DNA of 64,000 nucleotides from Ignavibacteriales bacterium (GCA_016707115.1 JADJIH010000030.1:1-64000); one strand, 5' to 3'; shown: positions 21,639-31,500, counted from the stretch's first letter. Program-made: numbers and translations. The notes: generated by a model from the letters alone, not told the origin.

Positions 21639-22356
21639 ATGCTTGATAAAATTAAAAAAATAATTGAAGACGAATATTTTAATCCGGGATTTTTAGGACT
21701 TATTGTAAATCCATTTTATATCGCCCGTAAAGGCTTATATCGTAATCTTTCAATTTTAGGGGATAAAATTACTGGAAAGACTCTTGATGTAGGATGCGGA
21801 ACTAAACCTTACGAAAAACTTTTTAATCATTCAATTTATGTTGGACTTGAATTCGATACAGGTATAGATTCAGAAAAAAAAGTTGCAGATTATTATTATG
21901 ATGGTAAAACTTTTTTTCTTTAAAGAAGCAGAATTTGATTCAGTAGTTACAAATCAGGTACTTGAGCATGTATTTAATCCCGATGAATTCATAAGTGAAA
22001 TTAATCGCGTGCTTAAAATAAATGGAAAACTTCTTTTAACAGTTCCATTTATTTGGGATGAACATGAACAGCCATATGATTTTGCAAGATATTCATCGTT
22101 CGGATTGAAAGCTCTTCTTGAGAAAAATGGTTTTGAGATCTTGGAACTCAGAAAAAGCGTAAATGACTACAGGGTTCTTGTGCAGTTGTTCAACGCTTAC
22201 ATTTATAAAATAACAAGACGAAATATATTTATTAAAAATCTAGCTTTGATTTTAGTAATAGCTCCGGTAACTATTTTTGGAATTTTAATTTCTAAAATTT
22301 TACCAAAGAATAACGATTTATATTTAGACAACATCGTTCTTAAGCCAAAAAAATAA
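21639..22356 (+). pseudogene. class I SAM methyltransferase, frameshifted
   Basis: A SAM-dependent methyltransferase of about 240 residues. The proposed start ATG at 21639 gives MLDKIKKIIEDEYFNPGF. Motif I follows as KTLDVGCGTKPYEKLF, then VGLEFDTG and, after one indel in a T-run near 21918, AEFDSVVTNQVLEHVFNPDE and INRVLKINGKLLLTVPFIWD. HEQPYDFARYSSFGLKALLE is typical of methyltransferases in O-antigen loci. A C-terminal hydrophobic segment (LALILVIAPVTIFGILIS) suggests membrane association. It lies directly behind the MetW-like gene, and its stop overlaps the likely start of the next gene. Confidence 0.78.
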
Positions 22357-23340
22357 CTATTTATAACTTCTGCACATTATTTGATTCAAACTACCTTACT
22401 CGCGGTATTGCTTGTTATCGATCCTTGGAAATGCACTGCAATGATTTTCATCTTTATATTTTTGCGTTTGATGAGAAATCATACAATATCTTAAAGAAAC
22501 TGGACTTTAAAAGAGCTACCATCATCTCACTTAAAGAGTTTGAGGATGAGGGACTATTAAGTGTAAAACCTTCCAGAACTATTGCTGAGTATTGTTGGAC
22601 ATCGACATCATCAACTATTCTGTATGTTCTCAAAAATTTTAATGTAGAAAATTGTACATACATCGATTCAGATATATTTTTCTATTCATCTCCAAAAGAG
22701 ATTTTTGATGAGATGGGTGATAAATCTATTCTACTAACAGAGCACAGATATTCTCCTCAGTACAATAAAGAATTGAAAGCGGGAAAATATTGTGTTCAGT
22801 TTGTAAAATTTAAGAATGATGAGCGTGCGTTGAAGGCTTTGAATTGGTGGCGGGATAGATGTATCGAATGGTGTTACAATCGTTTTGAAGATGGAAAATT
22901 TGGGGACCAACTTTATCTTGATGACTGGACTGAAAGATTTGACGGTGTTCACGTAATGCAAAATCTTGGAGGCGGATTAGCTGCGTGGAATATCCAGCAA
23001 TACAATTTTGAAAATGCTAGTGGAAATTTAAAAGGAACTGAAATTAAAACCGGTAAAAGTTTAATGCTGTCTTTTATCATTTTCACTATCTTAAATTCTT
23101 TAAGAACAATCAAATTGAACTGGGAGAAGAATATTGAATAAAAACATATTAGATGCTTTTTATAAACCATACATAAATTTTCTAGAGGAAATCAAATCAG
23201 AAATTAAAACGCTTGATAGCTCATTCGATCCCAATGGGTCAACAGAAAAACCAGTAAATTGGAAAACACCATTGTTGTATATTTACAGAAAATTATTTGG
23301 AGTTTATAACATTTTTAATAAATCGGAATTTTTAAAATAA
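22353..23340 (+). pseudogene. GT-A-type glycosyltransferase, frameshifted
   Basis: A putative nucleotide-sugar transferase. The likely N-terminus reads TIYNFCTLFDSNYLTRGIAC, overlapping the previous stop by a few bases. No ATG is in that position (ATA at 22353), so the start codon is probably misread. The core has a DxD-like metal motif in YIDSDIFFYSSP near residue 90, then KSILLTEHRYSPQY, KYCVQFVKFKND and GGGLAAWNIQQYNF. This pattern is like GT8-type or capsular galactosyltransferases. An indel near 23070-23080 connects it to a C-terminal piece (LDAFYKPYINFLEEIKSEI, ending FLK at 23340). About 328 codons. The sugar is unknown. Confidence 0.65.
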
Positions 23341-23343
23341 CTT

Positions 23344-23707
23344 ATGGCGAAACTAATTCATCTAAAAACTTTTTCAGACAATCGTGGAAATCTTACTGTT
23401 ATTGAGGACCAAATTCCTTTTGAAGCGAAGCGTGTTTTCTATATTTACGGTGTTGATGATTCAGTGAGAGGCGGACACAGGCACAAAACAACAAGACAGG
23501 CTGCGGTTTGTATTCATGGGAGTTGTATTGTTTCAAATAATGACAGCAAGATTAAAGAAGATTTTCTTTAGATCATCCGAGTAAATGTCTTTGTTAGAGA
23601 CTTATGATTGGCATACAATGCATCATTTTACTCCAGATGCAGTTTTGCTGGTTTTTGCCAGTACAAAATTTGATCCTGCGGATTACATCTATGAGGAATA
23701 TAAGTGA
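23344..23707 (+). pseudogene. FdtA/QdtA-like sugar 3,4-ketoisomerase, frameshifted
   Basis: A small cupin of the WxcM/FdtA family, which isomerises dTDP-4-keto-6-deoxyglucose to the 3-keto form before amination. The first piece has the typical start LIHLKTFSDNRGNLTVIED, then FYIYGVDDSVRGGHRHKTTR (the His-rich active site) and QAAVCIHGSCIV. After one indel near 23570 it continues LETYDWHTMHHFTPDAVLLV and ends DPADYIYEEYK. About 120 codons, normal. Its stop overlaps the GTG start of the aminotransferase (GTGA), so the two are coupled. The pair defines a route to a 3-amino-3,6-dideoxyhexose. Fuc3N and Qui3N are both possible. Confidence 0.8.
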
Positions 23708-24786
23708 TAGAGTACGAAAACTTGAATAAATCAAATTCAATCTTTTTTGAAGAGCTAAAGAAGAGTTTTGATAATACTCTTGACTCAGGCTGGTTTATAC
23801 TTGGTAAAAAAGTTGAAAAATTTGAACAGGATTTTTCTTCATATCATAATTGAAAATATTGTTTTGGAGTAGCCTCCGGACTTGATGCTCTTTTGCTTTC
23901 GCTAAAAGCTTTTGATTTTGAAAGGGGAAGTGAAGTAATAGTCCCATCAAATACATACATAGCAACTATTCTCTCAATTCTTCATGCTGGGTTAAAACCC
24001 GTTTTGGTTGAGCCTGATATTCTAACATACAATATTGATCCAAAAAAAATTGAAGAAAGCATCACTGCTAAAACTAAAGCCATAATGATTGTGCATCTGT
24101 ACGGAAAAAGTTGTGAGATGGATAAGATTATGGAGATTTGTGAAAAGTACAAACTAAGACTAATTGAGGATTGCGCACAGTCTCATGGTGCTAAATTTAA
24201 GGGACAGTTAACAGGTACATTCGGAGAATTTGGTGCATTCAGTTTTTATCCTACAAAGAATCTAGGCGCTTTGGGTGATGCAGGAGCAGTAATTACAAAC
24301 GATGAATCACTTGCGATAAAAATAAAACGATTAAGAAATTACGGTTCCGATGTTAAGTACTATAATGAAGTCGTGGGATATAATTCAAGGTTAGATGAAG
24401 TGCAGGCTGGATTTCTCAGCATCAAACTAAATAAGCTTGATGAAATTAATACTCATAAACGTAAACTCGCTCAAATCTATTTAGATAATCTTAAAGATGA
24501 TTTTATTAAACCGGTAGTTGATAAAAATTACTTTGATGTTTACCACATCTTTAATATTAGACATAAAAAAAGGGATGAATTAAAAGATTACTTATTAAAA
24601 AATGAGATTAAAACTGATATTCATTATCCAGTTGCACCTCATAAACAAAATGCAATGAAAAATATTCTGGAAGGCAGTTATCCCATATCTGAAGAAATTC
24701 ATAATACGACTTTGAGTTTACCTTGTTCTTTCGGACATACTGAAGAAGAAATTTACCAGGTGGTTGAAGTAATGAATAAATTCTAA
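23704..24786 (+). pseudogene. FdtB-like DegT/DnrJ/EryC1/StrS aminotransferase with one in-frame TGA
   Basis: A PLP-dependent sugar aminotransferase that would aminate the 3-keto sugar made by the preceding FdtA-like enzyme. The GTG start at 23704 gives VIEYENLNKSNSIFFEELKK and GWFILGKKVEKFEQDF. At 23851-23853 a TGA sits at the position before [15 protein letters not shown]. From there the frame is open to the end, with [34 protein letters not shown] and [16 protein letters not shown] (the Lys that binds PLP), followed by [13 protein letters not shown]. Total of about 360 codons, normal. The break is a single substitution-type change, not an indel, unlike most others nearby. It overlaps the convergent glycosyltransferase gene by four bases. 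Confidence 0.85.
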
Positions 24787-26042
24787 TGGGAGTTTAAGAT
24801 ATCAGAAAATTCTTTTGATATAGTTGCACGATCATATTTTAACATTGCTTTTTGATTTTCATTTTTTTGAAAATTAGTTCTAAAAAATTCTTCAACATTT
24901 TCGTCGTATCTAAACATCATTCCAGCATTAGCTTCTTTAAGAATATTTTTTACTTCTTCATTGTTATTACCAAAAGCGATTATTGGATTTCCCGTTCGCA
25001 TTGCTTCAAATAACTTGCCTGGTACATGGCGTGGTTCGGATGAGCAAACTAATAACATATCGGCCTTGCAGATTTGTTCTATCATTTTGGGATAAGGTAG
25101 AAATCCTGCAACCTGAACAGAATCTTTTAGACCAAGCTTGGTTAAATAATCCAAAATTTCTTTATCTACAGTGCCTATAAACATTATTTTAATTTTATTT
25201 CCATTCTCATTCTCAATTTTAATTTGATCCCAAAGCTTTTTGGGATTTTGATATGCAAATATGTTACCAGCATGGACTAATAATTTTTCTTTACTATATT
25301 CTTTTTGAGATGAAAGTCCTGTAAAAGCAGTTTCATCATAACCCCAATAAAGAACAGATGATTTTGATTTTAGAAACTCATATTTGTTAATATAATCCTG
25401 TTGTGTTGATTTATTAACGAATATAACTTGTTCGGCATTTTGCATTACAGATTTTTCAAAATGATTATCCAACTTTAAAGTAAGTGGATTACGATTGAAG
25501 TTTTTGTAGTAAATAATATCAACCCAGGGATCAATAAGAACAGGAAAGTGAGGGATAGAAAATTTTTTACTAAGATTTAACCCAATCAGATGAGAACTAT
25601 GCGGTGGTCCAATAGAAACTATTGAATCTACCTTATTATTTTTTAGAAAATCTTTTGCTTTACTAATTGCAGTGAAATTCCAGCCAACCCTGGCATCCGG
25701 TACAAACAAATTCATTCTAATCCAGATCGAAATCCGATGTGCGATATTTTTATTTTCAAGTGAAATTGTTTCTGAGGCTACAAGTTTCTCATGGGATTTT
25801 TTACCGATAAACTTTCTGTAGAGGTCAAATGGCTCAAGTGCTTTTGATTTTAGTATTTTCCAATTCGGATCAACTTTATTTAATAGACTTTCATCTTTTT
25901 GAGTAAAAGTTTCTTCCTCAACAGTAAGGATAATTGGTTCAATTTCATCTTTTGGTAAATGTCGAATAATATCCAAAGGCCAATGAAGAGAAGCCTTACC
26001 TGATGGAGGCCAAAAATATGATATGAACAAAACTTTTTTCAT
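24783..26042 (-). CDS. family 4-like glycosyltransferase
   Basis: A full-length 419-residue GT-B glycosyltransferase. N-terminal domain: [20 protein letters not shown] with the glycine-rich loop, [20 protein letters not shown], and [11 protein letters not shown]. Second domain: [56 protein letters not shown] and the donor-binding [20 protein letters not shown] with the conserved Glu. No signal peptide or membrane segment, so it is cytoplasmic or peripheral. This is the first intact gene seen from the left of the window. It is preceded by the methyltransferase gene at 26045, two bases away, so the two form one minus-strand transcript. It probably builds a surface glycan or glycolipid; donor and acceptor are unknown. 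Confidence 0.88.
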   Translation of the reverse strand: MKKVLFISYFWPPSGKASLHWPLDIIRHLPKDEIEPIILTVEEETFTQKDESLLNKVDPNWKILKSKALEPFDLYRKFIGKKSHEKLVASETISLENKNIAHRISIWIRMNLFVPDARVGWNFTAISKAKDFLKNNKVDSIVSIGPPHSSHLIGLNLSKKFSIPHFPVLIDPWVDIIYYKNFNRNPLTLKLDNHFEKSVMQNAEQVIFVNKSTQQDYINKYEFLKSKSSVLYWGYDETAFTGLSSQKEYSKEKLLVHAGNIFAYQNPKKLWDQIKIENENGNKIKIMFIGTVDKEILDYLTKLGLKDSVQVAGFLPYPKMIEQICKADMLLVCSSEPRHVPGKLFEAMRTGNPIIAFGNNNEEVKNILKEANAGMMFRYDENVEEFFRTNFQKNENQKAMLKYDRATISKEFSDILNSH

Positions 26043-26044
26043 AA

Positions 26045-26644
26045 TTAGGATTTGACTCCAACAAATCTTATCACATCAGCCTTTCCTTTATGATGTTTGC
26101 CTTCTTCCAATTGTATAGATTTTGATTCCATGATTTCAATTCTAAGGTCATTAGTTAAACTTAGTACATCATTCTCAGAATAAAGAAGATCAATAGATCT
26201 TGGACCACCGGAAATATTATTTATTTGTTCTTTGCTAAATGCTTCAATAAGTAGTCTTCCGTTTTGCTTAAGAGAGAGAATTGACTTACTAAATATTGAT
26301 GTTCTTAATTCTAATGGGAGATGGAGAAATATCATAACGATTAAATCATAATCGTTTTCCTTAAAGTCATAATCATTCAAATCAGAAACAGCGTAATTAA
26401 TCTTAACATTATTTTCTTTTGCTAATTTTAAGGCTTTATCCTTAGCGGATGAACTAAAGTCAACAGCATCAACCTGCCAACCAAGTTTTGCAGCATAAAC
26501 GGCATTCCTTCCCTCGCCTTCACCAAGAAAAATCGCTCTCCCTGGAATAATTTTATCAATTTGCTCCTTAAAGAATTCATTAGGATCAGTTCCGTATGCA
26601 AATTCTTTTTCAGAATATCTGCTGTTCCAAAAATCTTTACTCAT
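26045..26644 (-). CDS. TehB-like class I SAM methyltransferase
   Basis: A 199-residue SAM methyltransferase. It starts MSKDFWNSRYSEKEFAYGTD, the W-x-x-R-Y...YG pattern of the tellurite-resistance TehB / thiopurine methyltransferase-like group. Motif I is GRAIFLGEGEGRNAVYAAKL, with EGEGRN in place of the usual DxGxG, as is common in this group. Then follow VDAVDFSSSAKDKALKLA and DYDLIVMIFLHLPLELR, with LLIEAFSKEQ near the end. It is the first gene of a two-gene minus-strand unit with the glycosyltransferase at 24783-26042. Substrate unknown; the TehB name describes the fold only. Confidence 0.8.
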   Translation of the reverse strand: MSKDFWNSRYSEKEFAYGTDPNEFFKEQIDKIIPGRAIFLGEGEGRNAVYAAKLGWQVDAVDFSSSAKDKALKLAKENNVKINYAVSDLNDYDFKENDYDLIVMIFLHLPLELRTSIFSKSILSLKQNGRLLIEAFSKEQINNISGGPRSIDLLYSENDVLSLTNDLRIEIMESKSIQLEEGKHHKGKADVIRFVGVKS

Positions 26645-26774
26645 TTAAATATTATTTTAGTGATTATTTGCAGTAAATTTATCGAATAAAATTTATATCG
26701 GAAAGCAATTCAATTATAATTGGATTTAGTATTTTTACGTATCAATGTAATTAAAAATTAAAGAGTTAATAAAA

Positions 26775-27143
26775 GTGGATATAAAAAATCTTCAAAAATT
26801 TATTGTTGTGGGTGATAGAGTGCTTATCAGACCTCAAGAAGATGCAAATAAAACAAATAGTGGATTATATTTACCAGCAGGTGTAGCCGAGAAAGAAAAA
26901 ATTCAAAGTGGATATGTAATTAAAGTTGGTCCTGGTTATGCAACATCAGCTCAAAATGAAGACGAATCCTGGAAAGGGAATACGGATCAAGTAAAATATA
27001 TTCCACTACAGGCTAAAGATGGCGACCTTGCGATATTTTTGAGAAAAGAAGCGTTTGAAATAGAATTTGAAAAAGAAAAATTTTTAATCGTACCTAACTC
27101 TGCAATATTATTGCTTATCAGAAATGATGATTTTGCAATCTGA
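26775..27143 (+). CDS. divergent GroES-like co-chaperonin
   Basis: A 122-residue Cpn10-fold protein. It begins GDRVLIRPQED after a short N-terminal extension, continues KTNSGLYLPAGVAEKEKIQS (the region of the mobile loop) and GYVIKVGPGYA, and ends with AIFLRKEAFEIEFEKEKFLI. Ordinary GroES is about 95 residues. The extra residues lie mainly between the GPG turn and the last strands (SAQNEDESWKGNTDQVKYIP) and at the N-terminus. No groEL gene is next to it, so this is an orphan paralogue. The start is a GTG; no in-frame ATG lies near. It may partner a distant GroEL or act independently. It reads alone between two minus-strand genes. Confidence 0.8.
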   Translation: MDIKNLQKFIVVGDRVLIRPQEDANKTNSGLYLPAGVAEKEKIQSGYVIKVGPGYATSAQNEDESWKGNTDQVKYIPLQAKDGDLAIFLRKEAFEIEFEKEKFLIVPNSAILLLIRNDDFAI

Positions 27144-27146
27144 ATA

Positions 27147-27308
27147 TTAAAAGATTAAAACTGCTACAGCAAATAAAAAAGATGAAGCAATAACTATCTT
27201 CATAATAATTGAAAAATCATTTTTTCGTTCGGTCGCAAAAACTCTTCCGTAGTTAAAATCTGATATCAGATTTGAATTAGTTACAGCAGCTTTCATATCA
27301 TTAACCAT
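27147..27308 (-). CDS. small single-span membrane protein
   Basis: A 53-codon open frame opposite to its left neighbour. It starts MVNDMKAAVTNSNLISDFNY, has a charged middle (ATERKND) and ends in one hydrophobic span (IIMKIVIASSFLFAVAVLIF) that closes the protein. The design (short soluble N-terminus, C-terminal membrane helix) is plausible for a small membrane protein, but I recognise no family. Its stop lies three bases from the end of the GroES-like gene, so the two converge. The remaining 27309-27521 shows nothing coding. Confidence 0.45.
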   Translation of the reverse strand: MVNDMKAAVTNSNLISDFNYGRVFATERKNDFSIIMKIVIASSFLFAVAVLIF

Positions 27309-27521
27309 CTATTATAGTTTAAGTCACCAGATTTTATCCTTAATCACTTAATTGCAGGATAAATGAATCTGATCATTTCTACACAAAAAGTATGCTGAGA
27401 AACACTCGTCGGTAATGTAATTAATTAACGGTTTTGTCGGTAAAATTTTCGTGAGTGGGAAGTAGATGAAATATAACCCGCCAGATTTTTCGTCAGATTA
27501 ATCGTTTTTAAACTATTTTTT

Positions 27522-28883
27522 TTAATCTTCGCGTATTTTTTTAAGTTTCCTCTGTAATGTTCTTTCGCTTACACCTAGAACTGTAGCAGCTTTTCTAACG
27601 TTGTTATTTAAAGCTCCCATCACATTGATGATGTGTTTTTTCTCGGCCTCTTCGAATGAAATCAGTACTTCCGATTTTTGTAATTCAATTTCTCTGCTAT
27701 CATTAGCTCTTGGAATTTCGACCGCACTCAATCTCTGATTATCTTCTGACTGAACAACGGAATTAAAAATAATATTTTCCAATTCACGTACGTTTCCCGG
27801 GAAGGGGTAATTCCGCAACTGAGCAATTGCTTCACGAGTTAAGCCCAATATATTTTTATTGTAAGTAGTGTTTGCAATCTTAATCAGGTAATTGGATAAC
27901 AATACTACATCATTGCCTCTTTTGCGCAAAGGCGGCAAACTAATATGTCCTCGATTAAGCCTGTAATAAAGATCCGCACGAAAGTTGCCCTTATTAACAG
28001 AAGCGGCTAGATCTCTATTTGTTGCGGCAATAATTCTAACATCTAATTTTATTGGATTAGAACTTCCGCTCTTGAAAATTTCGTTGTATTGAATTGCTCT
28101 AAGAAGCTTGCCCTGCAGTTCTTTAGGCAACTCGCCAATCTCATCAAGAAAAACTGTTCCGCCGTTTGCAGCTTCAAAATATCCCGGCTTATCATCAGCT
28201 ATGTCGGAAAATGATCCTTTTACATTTCCGAACAACTCGCTTTCAAAAAAAGCTGGTGAAATAGATGCAAGGTTAACTGCAACATATGGGTTGGATTTTC
28301 TTGGTGATAATTCGTGAATTTTTTTTGCTAGAAGATCCTTTCCTGTTCCGGTTTCACCAACGATAAGAATTGTTTCATTTGTTGGAGCAAAAATTTCAAC
28401 AAGATTGAAAACTCTGTGCATCGTTTCAGAATCAGAAATAATATTTGCAAACTTATTCTCGTGAGTTTTGGGAATTAATCCTTCTGATCTTAAAACATCT
28501 CTTTCTTTTTCAAGTAGTTTATAGCCAATGGCTCTCCGTATTGTCAGAAGTAATCGATCGGTATCAGGTGGCTTTATAATGAATTCATAAGCGCCAAATT
28601 TAATCGCTTCAAGCGCAATCTCTTTATCATCAACTGCTGTTACAATAATTACAGGGATGTTTGGGTATTCTGGTGTAATTTGTTCGAGTAACTGAAGCCC
28701 GTTCATTTGGGGCATGTAAATATCTAGTAAGATAAGATCTATCTTTTGATTTTTAAGAATGGCAGGTACATTTAATGGATTAGATTCAGTGATGACATTC
28801 GTGTACCCTTCCTGCTGAAGGATACTTTTCAGCAATTCAAGATATGATAACTCGTCATCGACTAATAAAATGGATTCCTTCAA
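27522..28883 (-). CDS. NtrC-type response regulator lacking the GAFTGA loop
   Basis: A 453-residue response regulator in the classic order: receiver domain, AAA+ domain, Fis-type HTH. Receiver: acidic pocket D9/D10, phospho-acceptor D54 in LILLDIYMPQMNG, T82 and K104. AAA+: Walker A GETGTGKD at 176-183, Walker B GGTVFLDEIGE with D247-E248. HTH: NNNVRKAATVLGVSERTLQR near 420-445. The sigma-54 contacting loop, GAFTGA in active activators, reads GSFSDI (223-228). This suggests it cannot remodel sigma-54 holoenzyme and may act as a repressor or a sigma-70-type regulator, as known for some NtrC relatives. No sensor kinase gene is adjacent. The 48172 gene is a paralogue with the intact loop. Confidence 0.9.
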   Translation of the reverse strand: MKESILLVDDELSYLELLKSILQQEGYTNVITESNPLNVPAILKNQKIDLILLDIYMPQMNGLQLLEQITPEYPNIPVIIVTAVDDKEIALEAIKFGAYEFIIKPPDTDRLLLTIRRAIGYKLLEKERDVLRSEGLIPKTHENKFANIISDSETMHRVFNLVEIFAPTNETILIVGETGTGKDLLAKKIHELSPRKSNPYVAVNLASISPAFFESELFGNVKGSFSDIADDKPGYFEAANGGTVFLDEIGELPKELQGKLLRAIQYNEIFKSGSSNPIKLDVRIIAATNRDLAASVNKGNFRADLYYRLNRGHISLPPLRKRGNDVVLLSNYLIKIANTTYNKNILGLTREAIAQLRNYPFPGNVRELENIIFNSVVQSEDNQRLSAVEIPRANDSREIELQKSEVLISFEEAEKKHIINVMGALNNNVRKAATVLGVSERTLQRKLKKIRED

Positions 28884-29242
28884 AACGAATGCCTCTTTAG
28901 CTCATTAAATTTATAAAAAGAAAGAAATTAGTAATCTGGAATAGTACAAAGCACTTGACTTCTTGTTAATAATCAAGTTTAATCATCAATTTCCGTACAA
29001 ATATTTTTGACAGTTTATTCGCTTAAATTTTTTTCAATTATCAATATTTAAGCAATTTTGCGATAGATCCATTTCAAACTTTACCGAAAAGCTTGAATAT
29101 TTTACATATAGTATTTTCTGTTAACACTTTTAGCCGACAAAATTAACGCCTAATTGAATTACAAAACTCACAATACTATTAAAACTCTAATTTCTTATCT
29201 TTGTTCACAAAAAAAATAATTACATAATTAAAAGGTAAAATC
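28884..29242. other. divergent intergenic region between regulator and aconitase
   Basis: About 360 AT-rich bases with no coding potential seen. It carries the promoters of both flanking genes. A -7-like TATCTTTG lies at 29196-29203 in front of aconitase, and a ribosome binding site AAAAGG lies just before 29243. Confidence 0.5.
29196..29203 (+). promoter_or_regulatory. -7 element of the aconitase promoter
   Basis: TATCTTTG matches the Bacteroidota -7 consensus TAnnTTTG and lies 40 bases upstream of the start codon. No TTTG is found at the expected upstream distance, so only half of the promoter is supported. Confidence 0.45.
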
Positions 29243-31500
29243 ATGACAGCAAATTATGATATGATCAAAAAAGTTTACTCTAATTATAAAGATCGATTAA
29301 ACGAAATACGAAAAGTTGTTAATCGTCCATTAACTTATGCTGAAAAAGTTTTATACACTCATCTTTACGATAAAGCAACAAAAGAATTTACTGGTGGGAA
29401 AGATTATGTTGATTTAGCTCCAGATCGTGTTGCGATGCAGGATGCAACAGCACAAATGGCATTATTGCAATTTATGTCTGCTGGTAGAAAAACAACGGCA
29501 GTTCCTTCTACTGTTCATTGCGATCACTTAATTCAAGCTCAGGTTGGTGCGGTTGAAGATCTTGATCGTGCAACAACTGAGAATAAAGAAGTTTATGATT
29601 TTCTTGAAAGCATTTCGCAAAAATTTGGCGTTGGATTCTGGAAACCGGGTGCTGGAATTATTCATCAGGTTGTGTTAGAAAATTATGCTTTCCCTGGTGG
29701 AATGATGATTGGTACTGACTCACATACTCCAAATGCTGGTGGACTTGGAATGATTGCGATCGGCGTTGGAGGTGCTGATGCTGTGGATGTTATGGCAGGA
29801 ATGCCGTGGGAACTAAAATGGCCGAAACTTATCGGCGTTAAGTTAACCGGAAAATTAAACGGCTGGACTTCAGCAAAAGATGTAATACTTAAACTTGCTG
29901 GTATCTTAACTGTAAAAGGCGGCACCGGCGCAATTGTAGAATATTTTGGTGATGGAACAAATTCAATTTCGTGCACAGGTAAAGGTACTATCTGTAATAT
30001 GGGCGCAGAGATTGGTGCTACAACTTCTATTTTTCCTTTCGATGAGAAGATGGCATCGTATCTTAGAATTACAAAACGTGTTGATGTTGCGGCATTCGCA
30101 GAAGGTTTAGCAGATGAACTTTGTGCTGATAAAGAAGTATTTGCAAATCCGGAAAAATATTATGATCAGGTTATTGAAATTAATTTAAGCGAACTTGAAC
30201 CACATCTTAATGGGCCATTTACTCCGGATAAAGCATGGCCAATCTCTAAAATGAAAGCAGCAGTAAAGAGTGAAAATTTTCCTGATAAAGTTTCAGTTGG
30301 TTTGATTGGAAGTTGTACAAACTCCAGTTATGAAGATATTGATCGCTCTGCGAGCATTGCAAAACAAGCACTTGCAAAAGGGATAAAAGCAAAAGGGCAA
30401 TACACAATTACTCCTGGTTCTGAACAAGTAAGAGCAACAATTGAGCGAGATGGACAATTAAAAACTCTTACAGATATTGGCGGAGTTATTCTTGCAAACG
30501 CTTGTGGGCCTTGCATTGGTATGTGGAAGCGTATGGATATGAAAATGGGTGAAAGAAATACAATCATTACATCATTCAATAGAAATTTTGCAAAACGTAA
30601 TGATGGAAATCCTGAAACACTTGCATTTGTTGCTTCACCTGAAATTACAACTGCACTTGCAATTGCAGGCAGTTTATCTTTTAATCCTATTACAGATGAA
30701 CTTGTAAATGAAAAAGGTGAGAAAGTAAAACTTGATGCCCCAAGCGGAGAAGAATTACCACCACGCGGATTTGATGAAGGCAGTGCCGGTTTTGTTGCTC
30801 CTGCTGAAGATGGAAGCAAAGTTGAAGTTAAAGTTGATCCAAAGAGTGATAGGTTACAATTGCTTACTTCATTTACTCCATGGGATGGAAAAGATTTAGT
30901 TGATCTCCCGGTGTTACTAAAAGCATTTGGTAAATGCACGACTGATCATATTTCAATGGCTGGACCCTGGTTGAAGTATCGAGGACATCTTGATAACATT
31001 TCAAACAATATGTTTATCGGAGCAATAAATGCTTACACTAAAGAACCTGGAAAAGTTAAGAATCTTTTACAGGAGAAACTAAATCTGTTCCTGAAGTTGC
31101 AAGAGAATATAAAAAACACGGACATAACTGGATTGTTGTTGGCGATGAAAATTATGGCGAAGGCTCATCACGAGAACATGCAGCAATGGAACCAAGATTT
31201 CTTGGCGGCAGAGCAATAATCGTAAAAAGTTTTGCACGTATCCACGAAACGAATTTGAAGAAACAAGGAATGCTTCCTCTTACGTTTGCTGATCCAAAAG
31301 ATTATGATAAGATTCAAGAGGATGACAAAGTTGATATTCTCATTTCAACATTAGCTCCGGAAAAACAAGTTAAGATGATTGTTAAGCATAAAGATGGAAG
31401 CAAAGATGAAGTGATGTTGAATCAAACTTTTAATGCAGCACAGATAGAATGGTTTAAAGCAGGAAGTGCGTTAAATCTTATTGCAAGTAAACAGAAGTAA
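29243..31500 (+). pseudogene. acn: aconitate hydratase, one frameshift
   Basis: Aconitase converts citrate to isocitrate in the TCA cycle with a 4Fe-4S cluster. The first 600 residues are intact: [44 protein letters not shown]. The cluster cysteines are in [11 protein letters not shown] and [11 protein letters not shown]. The type resembles mitochondrial ACO2 (about 750 residues). Near 31069 one base is missing (TTTTAC, where restoring an A gives [17 protein letters not shown]). The last domain then continues in another frame: [37 protein letters not shown], ending IASKQK at 31500. The swivel domain is complete after correction. Because the rest is highly conserved, a sequencing error is likely. 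A terminator follows. Confidence 0.93.

Noticed and set aside
21423..21923. A fused MetW-methyltransferase protein as a real gene
   Set aside because: The junction lies at the normal end of MetW, and a one-base correction in a T-run gives a stop directly before a good ATG; error is more likely in this low-quality part.
23851..23853. TGA as a recoded sense codon (Sec or Trp)
   Set aside because: TGA serves as a normal stop at other genes here (for example rmuC at 41526-41528), and no selenocysteine insertion element or role for Sec at this position is apparent.
1..23900. Programmed frameshifting as the cause of the broken frames
   Set aside because: Breaks occur in every gene, several times per gene and without a common slippery motif, so a coding mechanism is implausible.
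30328..30939. 203-codon minus-strand ORF inside aconitase
   Set aside because: A shadow of the highly conserved aconitase frame, with Ser/Pro-rich translation typical of antisense reading.
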